Position numbers and translations under genes: made by a program
In this document: positions 7,150-16,288 of the stretch, one piece after another
How positions within the stretch are numbered: position 1 is the first letter of the stretch
Layout of the letters: each line of letters opens with the position of its first letter
Notes under the pieces: model-generated
What the model was told of the DNA's origin: nothing
The model's database searches: none
What the model saw: the letters and a program-made list of their open reading frames with translations, nothing else
Assembly (NCBI RefSeq): GCF_000062885.1
Contig: NC_009142.1
Coordinates: 4,205,584-4,269,583 of the forward strand
Direction: 5' to 3'
Length of the DNA: 64,000 nucleotides
Source of the DNA: Saccharopolyspora erythraea NRRL 2338
GTDB taxonomy: Bacteria > Actinomycetota > Actinomycetes > Mycobacteriales > Pseudonocardiaceae

Positions 7150-8055
7150 TCAGCCGCTCGACACGCGGCGGGCGGCATCCTCCAGCGCCGCCATGACGAC
7201 GGCGATGGCCGGTTGCGCCCGGCTGCCCCTGCGGACGCAGGTCAGGACGCTGCGCGCCGGGGCCGGTTCGCCGAGCAGCGGGATCCGCACGAGTCCGCGG
7301 TGGGCGGCGACGCCGGCGAGCGCGGGCAGCAGGCAGACGCCGAAGCCGCCTTCGACGAGGCTCAGCACGCAGCTCCACTCCGCCGCCTCGTGCGCGACCC
7401 GCGGGGTGAAGCCCGCGGCGGCGCAGGCGACCCTGATCAGCTCGTGCTGGTCGTGGTGGGGCGCGATCCAGTCCTCGCTCGCGGTCTCGGCGAGCTCGAC
7501 CGCGTCGCGGCCGGCCAGCCGGTGACCGGTCCACACCACGAGGTCCTGCCGGTCGCGCAGGAGGATTCGCTGGTCGAAGCGCGGGTCGTCGAGCGGCGGC
7601 GTTCCGGGCACCGGCAGGACCGCGATGTCGGCCCGGCCGGCGAGCAACCGCCGCAGGCCCTGGTCGATGTCGGTCTCGGCCAGGCTGACCTCCAGCCGCG
7701 GGTTCGCCTCGCGCACTCGTGCGGCCGCGGGGACGAGCAGGGACCCGAAGCTGCTGGCGAAACCGGCGATGCGCACCCGCCCCGCCGCCCCGTCGGAGTG
7801 CTCGGCCAGGTCGGCCCGGGTGCGTTCCCACTCGGCGGCGATCGTGTCGGCGTGGCCGAGCAGGACGTGCGCGGCGGAGGTGAGCGCCACCCGTCGTCCT
7901 TCGTGGTTCAGCAGCTCCGCGCCGACGTCGGCGGCCAGTTGGCGCAGTTGCTGGGACACCGCCGACGGGGTGAGGTGCAGCGCCCGCGCGGTGGCCGTCA
8001 CGGTGCCTTCCTCGCGCAGGACCCTCAGCACGTGCAGGCGTCGCAGGTCGATCAT
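7150..8055 (-). CDS. LysR family transcriptional regulator
   Basis: 301-residue LysR-type activator/repressor. The N-terminal winged helix reads RLHVLRVLREEGTVTATARA followed by LHLTPSAVSQQLRQLAADVG; the remainder is the periplasmic-binding-like effector domain. It is divergent from an EamA exporter gene with only 74 bases between them and an inverted repeat (8067-8092) in that gap, so it very likely controls the exporter and itself. The inducer, probably an amino acid or small metabolite, cannot be deduced. Confidence 0.9.
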   Translation of the reverse strand: MIDLRRLHVLRVLREEGTVTATARALHLTPSAVSQQLRQLAADVGAELLNHEGRRVALTSAAHVLLGHADTIAAEWERTRADLAEHSDGAAGRVRIAGFASSFGSLLVPAAARVREANPRLEVSLAETDIDQGLRRLLAGRADIAVLPVPGTPPLDDPRFDQRILLRDRQDLVVWTGHRLAGRDAVELAETASEDWIAPHHDQHELIRVACAAAGFTPRVAHEAAEWSCVLSLVEGGFGVCLLPALAGVAAHRGLVRIPLLGEPAPARSVLTCVRRGSRAQPAIAVVMAALEDAARRVSSG

Positions 8056-8066
8056 GTAGTCGATTC

Positions 8067-8092
8067 TTCACAGTAGTAGGTAGAAATGTGAA
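8067..8092. promoter_or_regulatory. Inverted repeat in LysR/EamA divergent promoter
   Basis: TTCACA (8067-8072) and TGTGAA (8087-8092) are inverted with a 14-base spacer in an AT-richer patch between the divergent starts. This layout fits a LysR operator. Inferred from position and symmetry. Confidence 0.5.
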
Positions 8093-8129
8093 ATGGACCT
8101 GCACGGCTCCGTGATCGCAGACTCGGGCC

Positions 8130-9002
8130 ATGCAATCCCCGCCAGCCCGAACCGGCCGAGGCCGTGCGCACCGCGGACTACCACCGCCCCTGCTCGTGCT
8201 GGGTGCGGTGTGCAGCGTGCAGTTCGGGCAGGCATGGGGAAAGCACCTGTTCGGCGTGGTCGGGCCGGCAGGCGTGGTGACGCTGCGACTCGGGCTGGCC
8301 GCGGCGGTGCTGCTCGCCCTGTGGCGACCGCGGATTCCCGCGGGGTGGCGGCCGCGGGGGCTCATCGTCGGGTTCGGCACTGCGATCGCGGCGATGAACA
8401 TCATCTATCCGGCACTGCGCTACCTTCCGCTCGGCGTCGCGGTGAGCCTGCAACTGCTGGGCCCGTTCACGGTGGCGCTCGCGGGATCCCGGCGGCCCCG
8501 TGACGTGGTCTGGGCGCTGCTCTCGGGCGCCGGAGTCCTGCTGCTCTGCGCTCCTTCCGGCCCGGCGCCACCGCTGGTCGGTGTCGGGCTGGCGCTGCTG
8601 TCGGCGGCGGGCATGGGCGGCTACCTGCTGCTGAGCCGCCGGGCTGGGGAACTCGCCGCTGACGGCGCTCCGCTGGCGCTGGCGGTTGCGTGGGCGGCCG
8701 TGCTGGCGCTGCCGTTCGGCATCGCCGAGTCCGGGACGGCGCTGCTCTCGACCGCCGCTCTGCTGCCCGGCCTCGGCCTCGCACTGCTGTCGGCGGTGGT
8801 GCCCTACTCGCTGGAGCTGATGGCCCTGCGCCGGCTGCCGCCGCGCGCCGTCGGCGTAATGCAGAGCCTCGAACCCGCCGTCGGCGCGGCGGCGGGCCTC
8901 CTGCTGCTGTCGGAGGTGCTCGCGGACCGGCAGGTCGCCGGGCTGTGCTGCGTGACGCTGGCCTCGGCAGGCGCGGTGCTCACCCGCGGGCGCGGCGGCT
9001 GA
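8130..9002 (+). CDS. EamA/DMT family exporter (RhtA-like)
   Basis: 290-residue integral membrane protein of the drug/metabolite transporter superfamily with about ten hydrophobic segments in two EamA repeats. Typical pieces are YPALRYLPLGVAVSLQLLGP in the first repeat and MQSLEPAVGAAAGLLLLSEV in the second, the pattern of threonine/homoserine exporter RhtA and related amino-acid or purine exporters. No good ribosome site precedes the ATG at 8130, which may indicate a leaderless or different start. It is divergent to a LysR gene that probably controls it. Substrate unknown. Confidence 0.85.
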   Translation: MQSPPARTGRGRAHRGLPPPLLVLGAVCSVQFGQAWGKHLFGVVGPAGVVTLRLGLAAAVLLALWRPRIPAGWRPRGLIVGFGTAIAAMNIIYPALRYLPLGVAVSLQLLGPFTVALAGSRRPRDVVWALLSGAGVLLLCAPSGPAPPLVGVGLALLSAAGMGGYLLLSRRAGELAADGAPLALAVAWAAVLALPFGIAESGTALLSTAALLPGLGLALLSAVVPYSLELMALRRLPPRAVGVMQSLEPAVGAAAGLLLLSEVLADRQVAGLCCVTLASAGAVLTRGRGG

Positions 9003-9077
9003 GCCCGCGCCCGCGGGCCCGAGCCCGGGTGGGCGCGGTGTCCGGTACGTCCGTTCGGACGCTTCTATCGCTCAGGA

Positions 9078-9093
9078 TTTGGTCTATACCTTT
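9078..9093 (+). promoter_or_regulatory. DasR-like dre site upstream of hexosaminidase
   Basis: TTTGGTCTATACCTTT centres on GGTCTATACC, one base from the perfect GGTCTAGACC core of the DasR responsive element known from Streptomyces and Saccharopolyspora. It lies about 35 bases before the GH20 start, where repression by DasR and release by glucosamine-6-phosphate would be expected. Confidence 0.65.
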
Positions 9094-9128
9094 GTGGGTC
9101 AGCTGTCCCCGACCCGAGCGGTGAGACC

Positions 9129-10727
9129 ATGAAACGATCATCGCAGCACCTGCCGACCCGCCGCGCGACGTCGGTGGCGGCGCTGCTCACCGGCGCACTG
9201 CTGACCGGCGGTCTGCTGACCGCGCCGGTCGCGGGTGGCGTCGAAGCCCAGGACTCCCGGATGCACCAGGTGATCCCCGCCCCGGCCCACGTCGAGCCCG
9301 ATCCCGCCGTCGAGTTCTCGCTCGGCGAGAAAGCCCGGATCAGCGCCGAGGGCGAGGCCAAGGCCGTCGGCGACCAGCTCGGCGAGATCCTGCGCCCCTC
9401 CACCGGGTTCGAGCTGCCGGTCGTCGGCGCCGACCCGCGCCCCGGCGACATCGCCCTCGAGATCGAGCGCTCGGACGACCTCGGCGCCGAGGGCTACCGG
9501 TTGGCGGTGACCGGGGAGAACGTGCGGATCGAGGCGGGCACCCCCGCGGGCCTGTTCAACGGCGTGCAGACGCTGCGGCAGTTGCTGCCCGCCTCGGTCG
9601 AGAGCGACCAGGTGCAGCAGGGGCCGTGGACGGTGCCCGGCGGTGAGATCACCGACCAGCCGCGCTTCGGCCACCGCGCGGCGATGCTGGACGTCGCCCG
9701 GCACTTCTTCGACGTCGAGCAGGTCAAGCGCTACATCGACCAGATCTCGATGTACAAGGTCAACCGCCTGCACCTGCACCTGAGCGACGACCAGGGCTGG
9801 CGGATCCAGATCAAGAGCTGGCCGCGGCTGGCCGAATACGGCGGCAGCACCGAGGTCGGCGGCGGCCCGGGCGGCTACTACACGCAGCAGGACTACACCG
9901 ACATCGTCAACTACGCCGCCGAGCGCCACATCCTCGTGGTGCCCGAGATCGACCTGCCCGGTCACACCAACGCGGCGCTGGCCTCCTACGCCGAGCTGAA
10001 CTGCGACGGCGTCGCCCCGCCGCTCTACACCGGCATCGAGGTCGGCTTCAGCTCGCTGTGCGTGCCGAAGGAGATCACCTACGAGTTCGTCGACGACGTG
10101 CTGCGCGAGCTTTCGGCCATCACCCCCGGCCCGTACCTGCACATCGGCGGCGACGAGGCGCACTCGACGTCCGAAGAGGACTACAAGACGTTCATGGGCC
10201 GGGTCCTGCCGATGGTCGAGAAGTACGGCAAGACCGCGGTCGGCTGGCACGAGTACGCCAAGGCCGAGCCGAAGGCGGGTTCGGTGCTGCAGTACTGGGG
10301 CACCACCGACTCCGACCCGCTGCTGGCCCCGGCCGTCGCCCGCGGCAACAAGGTCCTGCTCTCCCCGGCGAACAAGTCCTACCTGGACATGAAGTACGAC
10401 GCCGACACCGAGCTGGGGCTGAGCTGGGCAGGCTACATCGAGGTGGCCACCGCCTACCGCTGGAACCCCGGCCGGTACCTGCAGGGCGTGCCGGAGGAAG
10501 CAGTGCTCGGCGTGGAGGCTCCACTGTGGAGCGAGACGCTGGAGAACTCCGACCACATCGAGTTCATGGCGTTCCCGAGGCTGCCCGCCATCGCCGAGCT
10601 GGGCTGGTCGCCGGCGGCCACCCACGACTGGGAGTCGTTCAGGAAGCGGCTGGCCGCGCAGGGGCCCCGGCTGACCGCGCTCGGGATCGACTTCTACCGG
10701 TCTCCGCAGGTGCCTTGGTCGAAGTGA
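9129..10727 (+). CDS. Secreted beta-N-acetylhexosaminidase, GH20
   Basis: 532-residue exo-glycosidase releasing N-acetylglucosamine from chitin oligomers or glycans. An N-terminal Sec signal is visible: basic start (MKRSSQHLPTRR), hydrophobic core SVAALLTGALLTGGLLTAPV, cleavage near residue 40. A GH20b-like domain (about 45-170) precedes the catalytic barrel with HLHLSDDQGWRIQIKSWP and the catalytic pair in HIGGDEAHST, where D and E act in substrate-assisted catalysis. A DasR-like site lies upstream, tying it to aminosugar uptake control. It is followed by a strong terminator hairpin (10745-10775). Confidence 0.95.
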   Translation: MKRSSQHLPTRRATSVAALLTGALLTGGLLTAPVAGGVEAQDSRMHQVIPAPAHVEPDPAVEFSLGEKARISAEGEAKAVGDQLGEILRPSTGFELPVVGADPRPGDIALEIERSDDLGAEGYRLAVTGENVRIEAGTPAGLFNGVQTLRQLLPASVESDQVQQGPWTVPGGEITDQPRFGHRAAMLDVARHFFDVEQVKRYIDQISMYKVNRLHLHLSDDQGWRIQIKSWPRLAEYGGSTEVGGGPGGYYTQQDYTDIVNYAAERHILVVPEIDLPGHTNAALASYAELNCDGVAPPLYTGIEVGFSSLCVPKEITYEFVDDVLRELSAITPGPYLHIGGDEAHSTSEEDYKTFMGRVLPMVEKYGKTAVGWHEYAKAEPKAGSVLQYWGTTDSDPLLAPAVARGNKVLLSPANKSYLDMKYDADTELGLSWAGYIEVATAYRWNPGRYLQGVPEEAVLGVEAPLWSETLENSDHIEFMAFPRLPAIAELGWSPAATHDWESFRKRLAAQGPRLTALGIDFYRSPQVPWSK

Positions 10728-11052
10728 CCTGACGGCGGCGCGAGCGGTCCGGTGCGAGCTCCGCGCACCGGACCGGTGTCGCACCCGGCCGCCCGCTGGG
10801 CTGCGCGCAGTAGACCACCGGCACGCCCGCGGCGTGCGCGCTCGCCCGCAGGGTGCGGATGTTGGCCACGACCTCGGTCAGCGGCTCCCGGCCCGGGGTG
10901 AAGGCGTTGACGAAGTGCCGCTCCATGTCGTGCACCAGCAGCACCGCCCGGTCGGCCGCGGGCCGCCAGTCCACCCGGTTGGCCGGGAGCTCTTCCTGTC
11001 GTGGCACCGAATACGGTGCGATCGCCGGAAGCGCCACCGCTCCCCCGCTCAT
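10639..11052 (-). pseudogene. dhbB: Truncated isochorismatase (dhbB/entB) remnant
   Basis: The frame opens at ATG 11052, overlapping the dhbE stop by ATGA, and its first 85 residues match the isochorismatase N-terminus: [45 protein letters not shown]. Intact isochorismatases run on for about 200 residues (WGPGL, LTKWRYSAF, catalytic core) plus an aryl carrier domain. Here similarity stops near nucleotide 10795 and the frame runs through the hexosaminidase terminator hairpin and into its 3' end antisense. The deletion removes the active site and carrier domain, so the step from isochorismate to 2,3-dihydro-2,3-dihydroxybenzoate cannot come from this gene. Confidence 0.8.
10745..10775. terminator. 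Bidirectional terminator hairpin after hexosaminidase
   Basis: 12-bp stem (CGGTCCGGTGCG / CGCACCGGACCG) with a 7-base loop starting 18 bases after the GH20 stop. It also lies inside the run-off frame of the broken dhbB, which supports the view that dhbB sequence was lost up to this point. Confidence 0.75.
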
Positions 11053-12674
11053 CGTCCTGCGTCCTTGCCGAGCTCCGGTACCAGCTCGCGGCTGATGACC
11101 TCCCGGAGGTCTCGCTTGCTGACCTTGCCCACCCCGGTCCGAGGGAACCGCTCGAGGAACTCCACCCGGTCCGGAACCTTGTACCCGGCGAGCCCGCGCT
11201 CCCGGACGAACCGGATGAGCTCGCGGGCCTTCGGCGGCGTGCCGCGCGGGACCACGAAGGCGCAGGTGCGCTCGCCCAGGTAGTCGTCGGGCATCGACAC
11301 CACCGCCGCGTCGTGCACCGCCGGGTGGGCCAGCAGGTGGTTCTCGACCTCCTCGGCGGCCACCTTCTCGCCGCCGCGGTTGATCTGGTCCTTGGCCCTG
11401 CCCTCGACCACGACGTCGCCGGTGCGGTAGAAACCGTCCGGGGTGAACGCCTTGGCGTTGTGCTCGTCGGCCTTGTAGTAGCCGCGGATCGTGTAGGGGC
11501 CGCGCGTGAGCAGGTGCCCGGTCTCCCCTGCGGCGACCGGCCGGTCGCCGTCGTCCACCACCAGCACCTCGTCGCCGGGGGAGATCGGCCTGCCCTGCGT
11601 GGTGAGCACGACCTCCTCCGGATCGTCGAGGCGGGTGTAGTTCACCAGCCCCTCGGCCATGCCGAACACCTGCTGGAGGGTGGCGCCCAGAACCGGCCGG
11701 ACCCGGCGCGCGACCTCCTCGCTGCACTTGGCGCCGCCTACCTGCAGCACCTGGAGGCTCGACAGGTCGTGCTCGGTGCCGGCCGCGGCGTCCAGCCAGA
11801 CCAGCGCCAGCGGCGGGACCGCGGCGACCATCGTGACGCGTTCGCGTTCCACGAGCGGGAAGACCTCGTCCGGGCTCGGCCTGCGCGCCAGCACGACGCG
11901 GCCCCCGGCGTGCAGGACGCCGAACGTGCCGGGCGAGCTCATCGGGAAGTTGTGCGCGATCGGCAGCGCGCCGAGGTAGACGGTGTCCTCGGTGACGCCG
12001 CAGATGTCGTTGCTGGCACGGAAGGAGTAGATGTAGTCGTCGTGCGTGCGCGGGATCAGCTTGGGCACGCCGGTGCTCCCGCCCGAGAGCTGGAGGAAGG
12101 CGATGTCGCCCGGCCGCGGGCCCGGGTCGTCCGTCGGCTCGCCGTCGATCTGCTCCAGCGCGATGAAACCGGAGTCGCCCGGGTCTCCCGCGATGAGGAC
12201 CTGGCGCAGCCCCGGCACCCGCCGAGCGACCTCGGCGGCCGGCACCCGGTGGTCGAAGCCCGCCTCGACGTCGGTGGTGATGCAGGCGACCGCCTCGCTG
12301 AACTCGCAGAAGTAGCCGATCTCGGTCAGCCGGTGCGAGGGCAGCGCGAAGACCGGGACGGCTCCGATGCGGAACAGCGCGAAGCAGACGTCGAAGAACT
12401 CGGCGATGTTGGGCAGCTGCACCACGACGCGGTCGCGGGCGGTGATGCCGAGCCCGCGCAGGCCGGCGGCCAGGCGGTCGGCGCGCGCGTCGAGCTCGCC
12501 GTAGGTGGTCCTGCGGTCGCCGTCGACCACCGCGACCCGGTCGGGGTGGGCGTTCGCGCGGTCCCGCAGCATCCGGCCGAAGGTCTCACCGCGCCAGTAG
12601 CCGGCCGCCCGGTAGCGTTCGGCGAACTCGGCGGGCCAGGTCGGACACCCAGGCAGGATCTCGTCGTCAGTCAA
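11049..12674 (-). CDS. dhbE: 2,3-dihydroxybenzoate-AMP ligase
   Basis: 541-residue stand-alone adenylation enzyme that activates 2,3-dihydroxybenzoate and loads it onto an aryl carrier protein for catecholate siderophore assembly. It has [20 protein letters not shown] (core A3), the DHB-pocket segment [31 protein letters not shown] and the C-terminal lysine in [13 protein letters not shown]. The start is TTG at 12674 with GGGAGG upstream. It is the third gene of the dhbA-C-E-B operon, 12 bases after dhbC. The carrier it would normally serve (the C-terminal domain of dhbB) is missing next door. Confidence 0.93.
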   Translation of the reverse strand: MTDDEILPGCPTWPAEFAERYRAAGYWRGETFGRMLRDRANAHPDRVAVVDGDRRTTYGELDARADRLAAGLRGLGITARDRVVVQLPNIAEFFDVCFALFRIGAVPVFALPSHRLTEIGYFCEFSEAVACITTDVEAGFDHRVPAAEVARRVPGLRQVLIAGDPGDSGFIALEQIDGEPTDDPGPRPGDIAFLQLSGGSTGVPKLIPRTHDDYIYSFRASNDICGVTEDTVYLGALPIAHNFPMSSPGTFGVLHAGGRVVLARRPSPDEVFPLVERERVTMVAAVPPLALVWLDAAAGTEHDLSSLQVLQVGGAKCSEEVARRVRPVLGATLQQVFGMAEGLVNYTRLDDPEEVVLTTQGRPISPGDEVLVVDDGDRPVAAGETGHLLTRGPYTIRGYYKADEHNAKAFTPDGFYRTGDVVVEGRAKDQINRGGEKVAAEEVENHLLAHPAVHDAAVVSMPDDYLGERTCAFVVPRGTPPKARELIRFVRERGLAGYKVPDRVEFLERFPRTGVGKVSKRDLREVISRELVPELGKDAGR

Positions 12675-12686
12675 GGTGATCCTCCC

Positions 12687-13952
12687 TCACAGGGCGTGGT
12701 CCAGGCCCATGGCCGCCAGCGCGGTGCGGAACTTCGCCGAGGTCTCGGCGAGCTCGTCGGCGGGGTCGGAACCCGCGACGACGCCCGCTCCCGCGTACAG
12801 GCGCAGCGAGGCGTCCTCGACCTCGGTGCAGCGGATCGCCACGACCCATTCGCCGTCGCCGGCCGCGTCGCACCAGCCCACCACGCCCGCGTAGTAGCCG
12901 CGGTCGAACGGCTCGTTCTCGGTGATGGCCCGGCCCGCCTCGGCCGTCGGGGTCCCGCACACCGCCGGAGTCGGGTGCAGCGCGACGGCCAGGTCCAGCG
13001 ACGAGGTGTCCGGATCGCGCAGCTCGCCGGTGATCTCGGTGGCCAGGTGCCACATCGCGGCGGTCGCGACCACCGAAGGGCGCCTGGGCACCCGCAGCGT
13101 GGTGCAGAGCGGCCGCAGCGCGTCGGTGACGGCTTCGACGACCGCGGCGTGCTCGCGCAGGTCCTTCTCCGAGTCCTCCAGCTCCTCGGCGCGGCGCCGG
13201 TCCTCCAGCGGGTCGGCGCTGCGGGGCCGGGAACCGGCCATCGGGTTGGACCGCACGCTGATCCCGCGGCGGGAGACCAGCAGCTCCGGGCTCGCACCCG
13301 CGAAGGTGCGGTGCAGCTCCGGGTGCGGCCCGAAGGAGTCGCGGGTGCCGTCCTGGCCCCTCGCGGGCAGGTCCACGGCGAAGGTGTAGCCGCCGGGGTC
13401 CTTGAGCGCGAGGTTGCGCAGCAGCCGCCGCACGTCGATCGGCTCGTCGGCGGAGAGCTCCAGCGAGCGGGCCAGGACGACCTTGCTCAGCTCCCCGCTC
13501 TGCATCCGCCGCAGGACGCGGGCGACACCGCGCTCGTACTCCTCCGGCGCGGGCACCTGCCGCATCCGGCAGGACAGCGGCCTCGGCGCGGACGCGCTGG
13601 GCACCATCACGTTCGGCGGCGCGGCGCGCACCACCTCCCTGGGCAGCACCAGGTGCGCCGGGAGGTTCTCGCCGAACGGCACCGCGCCGACGACCAGGGG
13701 GTTGCGGCGGCCGAAGTCGCGCGCACCGGTCAGGAACTGCGCCACCCGATCGGAAAGACCGCTGCGCCCGCACTCGATCTTGGGCACGGTGGCGTCGACA
13801 CCGCGCGCCAGCATCGTCGCCCGCGCCGAGGAGAAGAAGAACGACGAGCCGGGCTCGTAGGCCTCCAGCAGGCGGGTGGCGTCGTCGGCGGCGAGCAGCT
13901 TGCCGATCTCGTCGAGATCCCCGGCGGTGTCGATATCACTGTCGATGGTCAT
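12687..13952 (-). CDS. dhbC: Isochorismate synthase
   Basis: 421-residue chorismate-utilising enzyme converting chorismate to isochorismate. The C-terminal chorismate-binding domain shows [34 protein letters not shown] and [12 protein letters not shown], all conserved in EntC/DhbC. The ATG at 13952 has GGAAAGG upstream; a GTG at 13970 is an alternative. It lies in the iron-box controlled operon between dhbA and dhbE, so isochorismate is meant for 2,3-dihydroxybenzoate rather than menaquinone. Confidence 0.93.
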   Translation of the reverse strand: MTIDSDIDTAGDLDEIGKLLAADDATRLLEAYEPGSSFFFSSARATMLARGVDATVPKIECGRSGLSDRVAQFLTGARDFGRRNPLVVGAVPFGENLPAHLVLPREVVRAAPPNVMVPSASAPRPLSCRMRQVPAPEEYERGVARVLRRMQSGELSKVVLARSLELSADEPIDVRRLLRNLALKDPGGYTFAVDLPARGQDGTRDSFGPHPELHRTFAGASPELLVSRRGISVRSNPMAGSRPRSADPLEDRRRAEELEDSEKDLREHAAVVEAVTDALRPLCTTLRVPRRPSVVATAAMWHLATEITGELRDPDTSSLDLAVALHPTPAVCGTPTAEAGRAITENEPFDRGYYAGVVGWCDAAGDGEWVVAIRCTEVEDASLRLYAGAGVVAGSDPADELAETSAKFRTALAAMGLDHAL

Positions 13953-13993
13953 GTGAACCTTTCCGTGCACCGGTCGCGGTGCTGGCGAGCAGG

Positions 13994-14776
13994 TCAGGCG
14001 CGCAGCGTCGCGCCACCGTCCACGTACAGGTCGTGCATGGTGATGTGCCCGGCGCGGTCGGATGCCAGGAAGGCCACGGCGTCGGCGACGTCCTCGGGCG
14101 CGGCGAGCTTGCGCAGCGGGATGCCGACCTTGAACGTCTCCGGCGAGCCCTCGATCACCTGGCTCGCGTCGCCCTCGCCGGCCAGCGCGCGCAGCATGTC
14201 GGTGTCGGTCGAGCCGGGCGACACCACGTTGCAGCGGATGCCGTGCTCTGCCAGCTCCAGCCCGAGGGACTTGGTGAACAGCGTCGCCGCAGCCTTGGAG
14301 GCCGCGTAGGCGGCCATGCCGTGGCGGGGCACGCCCGCGGCGTTGGACCCGACGGTCACCACGCAGCCGCGCCCGCGCGGGACCATCCGCCGGGTGACCT
14401 CCCGGCAGAGGTGGAACACGCCGTCGGTGTTCACCGCGAAGGTGCGGTGCCAGTCCTCGTCGGCGAGGTCGTGGACCTTGCCCGGGTGCAGCACGCCCGC
14501 GACGTTGGCGAGGATGTCGACGGGCCCGAGGTCGCGCTCGACCCGGTCGACGACGCCGGCCACGGACGCGGCGTCGGCGACGTCGGCCACATAGGGTCCG
14601 GCCTTGCCGCCCTGCTCGGCCAGTCGCGCCGCGACCGCGGTCCCCTCGTCGGCGTCGATGTCCACGGCGGCGACGGTGGCCCCCAGGTCGGACAGGGCGG
14701 TGGCCACCGCGGCGCCGATCCCCCGGCCGGCGCCGGTCACCAACGCGACCTTGCCCGCGATCCCAGTCCGGTCCAT
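13994..14776 (-). CDS. dhbA: 2,3-dihydro-2,3-dihydroxybenzoate dehydrogenase
   Basis: 260-residue short-chain dehydrogenase that oxidises 2,3-dihydro-2,3-dihydroxybenzoate to 2,3-dihydroxybenzoate with NAD. The cofactor motif GAGRGIG, NVAGV, the catalytic YAASK and the EntA/DhbA-typical [16 protein letters not shown] followed by [20 protein letters not shown] are present. It is the first gene of the operon, starting 15 bases after two tandem iron boxes, so it should be repressed when iron is plentiful. Assignment rests on both these motifs and its partners dhbC and dhbE. Confidence 0.92.
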   Translation of the reverse strand: MDRTGIAGKVALVTGAGRGIGAAVATALSDLGATVAAVDIDADEGTAVAARLAEQGGKAGPYVADVADAASVAGVVDRVERDLGPVDILANVAGVLHPGKVHDLADEDWHRTFAVNTDGVFHLCREVTRRMVPRGRGCVVTVGSNAAGVPRHGMAAYAASKAAATLFTKSLGLELAEHGIRCNVVSPGSTDTDMLRALAGEGDASQVIEGSPETFKVGIPLRKLAAPEDVADAVAFLASDRAGHITMHDLYVDGGATLRA

Positions 14777-14791
14777 CCGGCCCCCGCTCCT

Positions 14792-14810
14792 TTACTCAGG
14801 CTAGCCTTAC
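14792..14810 (-). promoter_or_regulatory. Iron box 1 (IdeR/DmdR type)
   Basis: TTACTCAGGCTAGCCTTAC resembles the 19-bp actinobacterial iron box consensus with the central GGCTAGCC. It overlaps the leader immediately upstream of dhbA. Confidence 0.8.
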
Positions 14811-14811
14811 C

Positions 14812-14830
14812 TTGGTCAGGCTAGCCTGAG
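14812..14830 (-). promoter_or_regulatory. Iron box 2 (IdeR/DmdR type)
   Basis: TTGGTCAGGCTAGCCTGAG contains the perfect palindrome TCAGGCTAGCCTGA. Its start is offset 20 bases from box 1, so two IdeR/DmdR dimers would lie on nearly the same face. TAAACT, a possible -10 on the minus strand, abuts the distal end (14831-14836 region). Confidence 0.82.
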
Positions 14831-14941
14831 TTTAGAACACGAAATCACCCGGTCCGCCACCACCGACAGGTGTCTTTGATCACCGAAAGCAGCGGGGACG
14901 GCCCAGAGCAGGCGTTCCACTCACTCGCTGGCGTGATCTCG

Positions 14942-16279
14942 TCACCGGGCGATGCCCCGGACGAAACCGAGTGCCACCAGGTCCTGCGGACGCAGCCGCA
15001 TCAGGTCGGCGACCTCCGGAGCCTCGGACGGGTCGCGTTTGAGGATCGCAGCCCCGGACTCGGGCACGATCACCGCGAAGTAGGCGTCGGCGGTGATCCA
15101 GGTCCGGTCCGGCGAAGTCAGCGCCAGCGCCCCGCCGGATCCCCCCTCGCCGATGACCAGCGTGGTGACCGGCACCCGCGCCGCGGCCACCGCCGTGAAC
15201 AGCTCGGCGATGGCCGGCCCGGCCCCGTCGCGCTCGGCCTCGGCGCCGTTGGCCGCGCCGGGGGTGTCGACCAGGGTCAGCACCGGGATGCCCAGCTGGT
15301 CCGCGAGCCGCACCAGTCGCGCGGCGGTCCGGAAGCCGGCCGGGGTGTTGGCCGTGCCGGTCTGCGCCGCGAATGCCACCGTCCTGCCCGCGTGCTCCCC
15401 CAGTCCGCAGAGCATCCCCGGGTCGGTCCCGCCCGCGCGGTCGCCGCTGATCTCGAACCGGGCGGAGAAGTAGCGGTCGAGGTACCACCCGGCGCGCGGC
15501 CGATCAGCGGCGCGGGCACGGCTGACCGCTTCCCAGCCGGAGGCCGGGAGATCGGGCACGTCCGGGGCCTCGGGCAGCGGCGCCGGTTCCGGCGGCCCGG
15601 CGAGCCGCGACGGATGCAGCAGCCGGACCAGCTCGGCCAGCACGCCGGGCAGCTCGGCGTCGTCGACGATCCGGTCCACCTGGCCGTCGGCGAACTTGCC
15701 CTCGGCGGTGAACGGCTCGCCCGTCGCGCGCGGATCGCGCACCCGGGTACCGCCGAAGGCCACCGCCGCGCCCGGCTGGGCAAGCACGACGTCGGCGCCC
15801 GCCGCCAGCGACGCCCACATGCCGCCGGTCGTCGGGTTGCGCAGGACCGCGATGTGCGCGATCCCCTCCCGACGGGTCCGCAGGCACGCCTCGGCGATGC
15901 GCTGGAGCTGGCTCAACGCCAGGATTCCCTCCTGCATCCGGCTGCCGCCTGAAGCCACCAGCGAGATCACCGGCAGCCGGTGCCCCCTGGCGTGATCGAA
16001 GGCCGCCACGATCCGGGCACCCGCGTCCTGGCCGACGGAACCGCCGAGGAAGCCGAAGTCGAACGCGACGAGGACGGCCTCGAGCTCGCCGACCACGCCC
16101 CGCCCGCACACCACCGACTCGTCCGAGCCGGTCGCGCGGGCCGCGCGTTCGCGCTGGGCGCCGTAGCCGGGCCAGCCCAGCGGGCCGTCGGGCTCCCGGC
16201 ACGCCACCGCGGGCGGTTCGAACCGCTCGAACCGCCGCGCGATGGCCTCCACCAGGACGCGGGCACCGGTCTCAGCCAT
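14942..16279 (-). CDS. Fused acetyl-CoA carboxylase-type carboxyltransferase (AccD/AccA-like)
   Basis: 445-residue protein with both halves of a carboxyltransferase: a beta (AccD-like) part at about residues 1-230 (ISLVASGGSRMQEGILALSQ, NPTTGGMWASLAAGADV) and an alpha (AccA-like) part at about 235-445 (LTLVDTPGAANGAEAERDGA, VIGEGGSGGALALTSPDRTW). The Cys4 zinc ribbon of bacterial AccD is absent. No biotin carboxylase or biotin carrier gene is nearby. It lies 9 bases after matB and with matC, so it probably handles malonyl-CoA; whether it works as a carboxyltransferase or in reverse as a decarboxylase is open. Confidence 0.82.
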   Translation of the reverse strand: MAETGARVLVEAIARRFERFEPPAVACREPDGPLGWPGYGAQRERAARATGSDESVVCGRGVVGELEAVLVAFDFGFLGGSVGQDAGARIVAAFDHARGHRLPVISLVASGGSRMQEGILALSQLQRIAEACLRTRREGIAHIAVLRNPTTGGMWASLAAGADVVLAQPGAAVAFGGTRVRDPRATGEPFTAEGKFADGQVDRIVDDAELPGVLAELVRLLHPSRLAGPPEPAPLPEAPDVPDLPASGWEAVSRARAADRPRAGWYLDRYFSARFEISGDRAGGTDPGMLCGLGEHAGRTVAFAAQTGTANTPAGFRTAARLVRLADQLGIPVLTLVDTPGAANGAEAERDGAGPAIAELFTAVAAARVPVTTLVIGEGGSGGALALTSPDRTWITADAYFAVIVPESGAAILKRDPSEAPEVADLMRLRPQDLVALGFVRGIAR

Positions 16280-16288
16280 GGCGGCACC

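Noticed and set aside
5001-7178. 725-codon minus-strand frame opposite the CoA ligase gene
   Set aside because: Typical high-GC antisense shadow; composition is His/Arg/Asp-rich low complexity while the plus-strand frame has complete ligase motifs.
11001-14309. 1102-codon plus-strand frame opposite the dhb operon
   Set aside because: Shadow of dhbE, dhbC and dhbA; no recognisable domain and it spans three genes.
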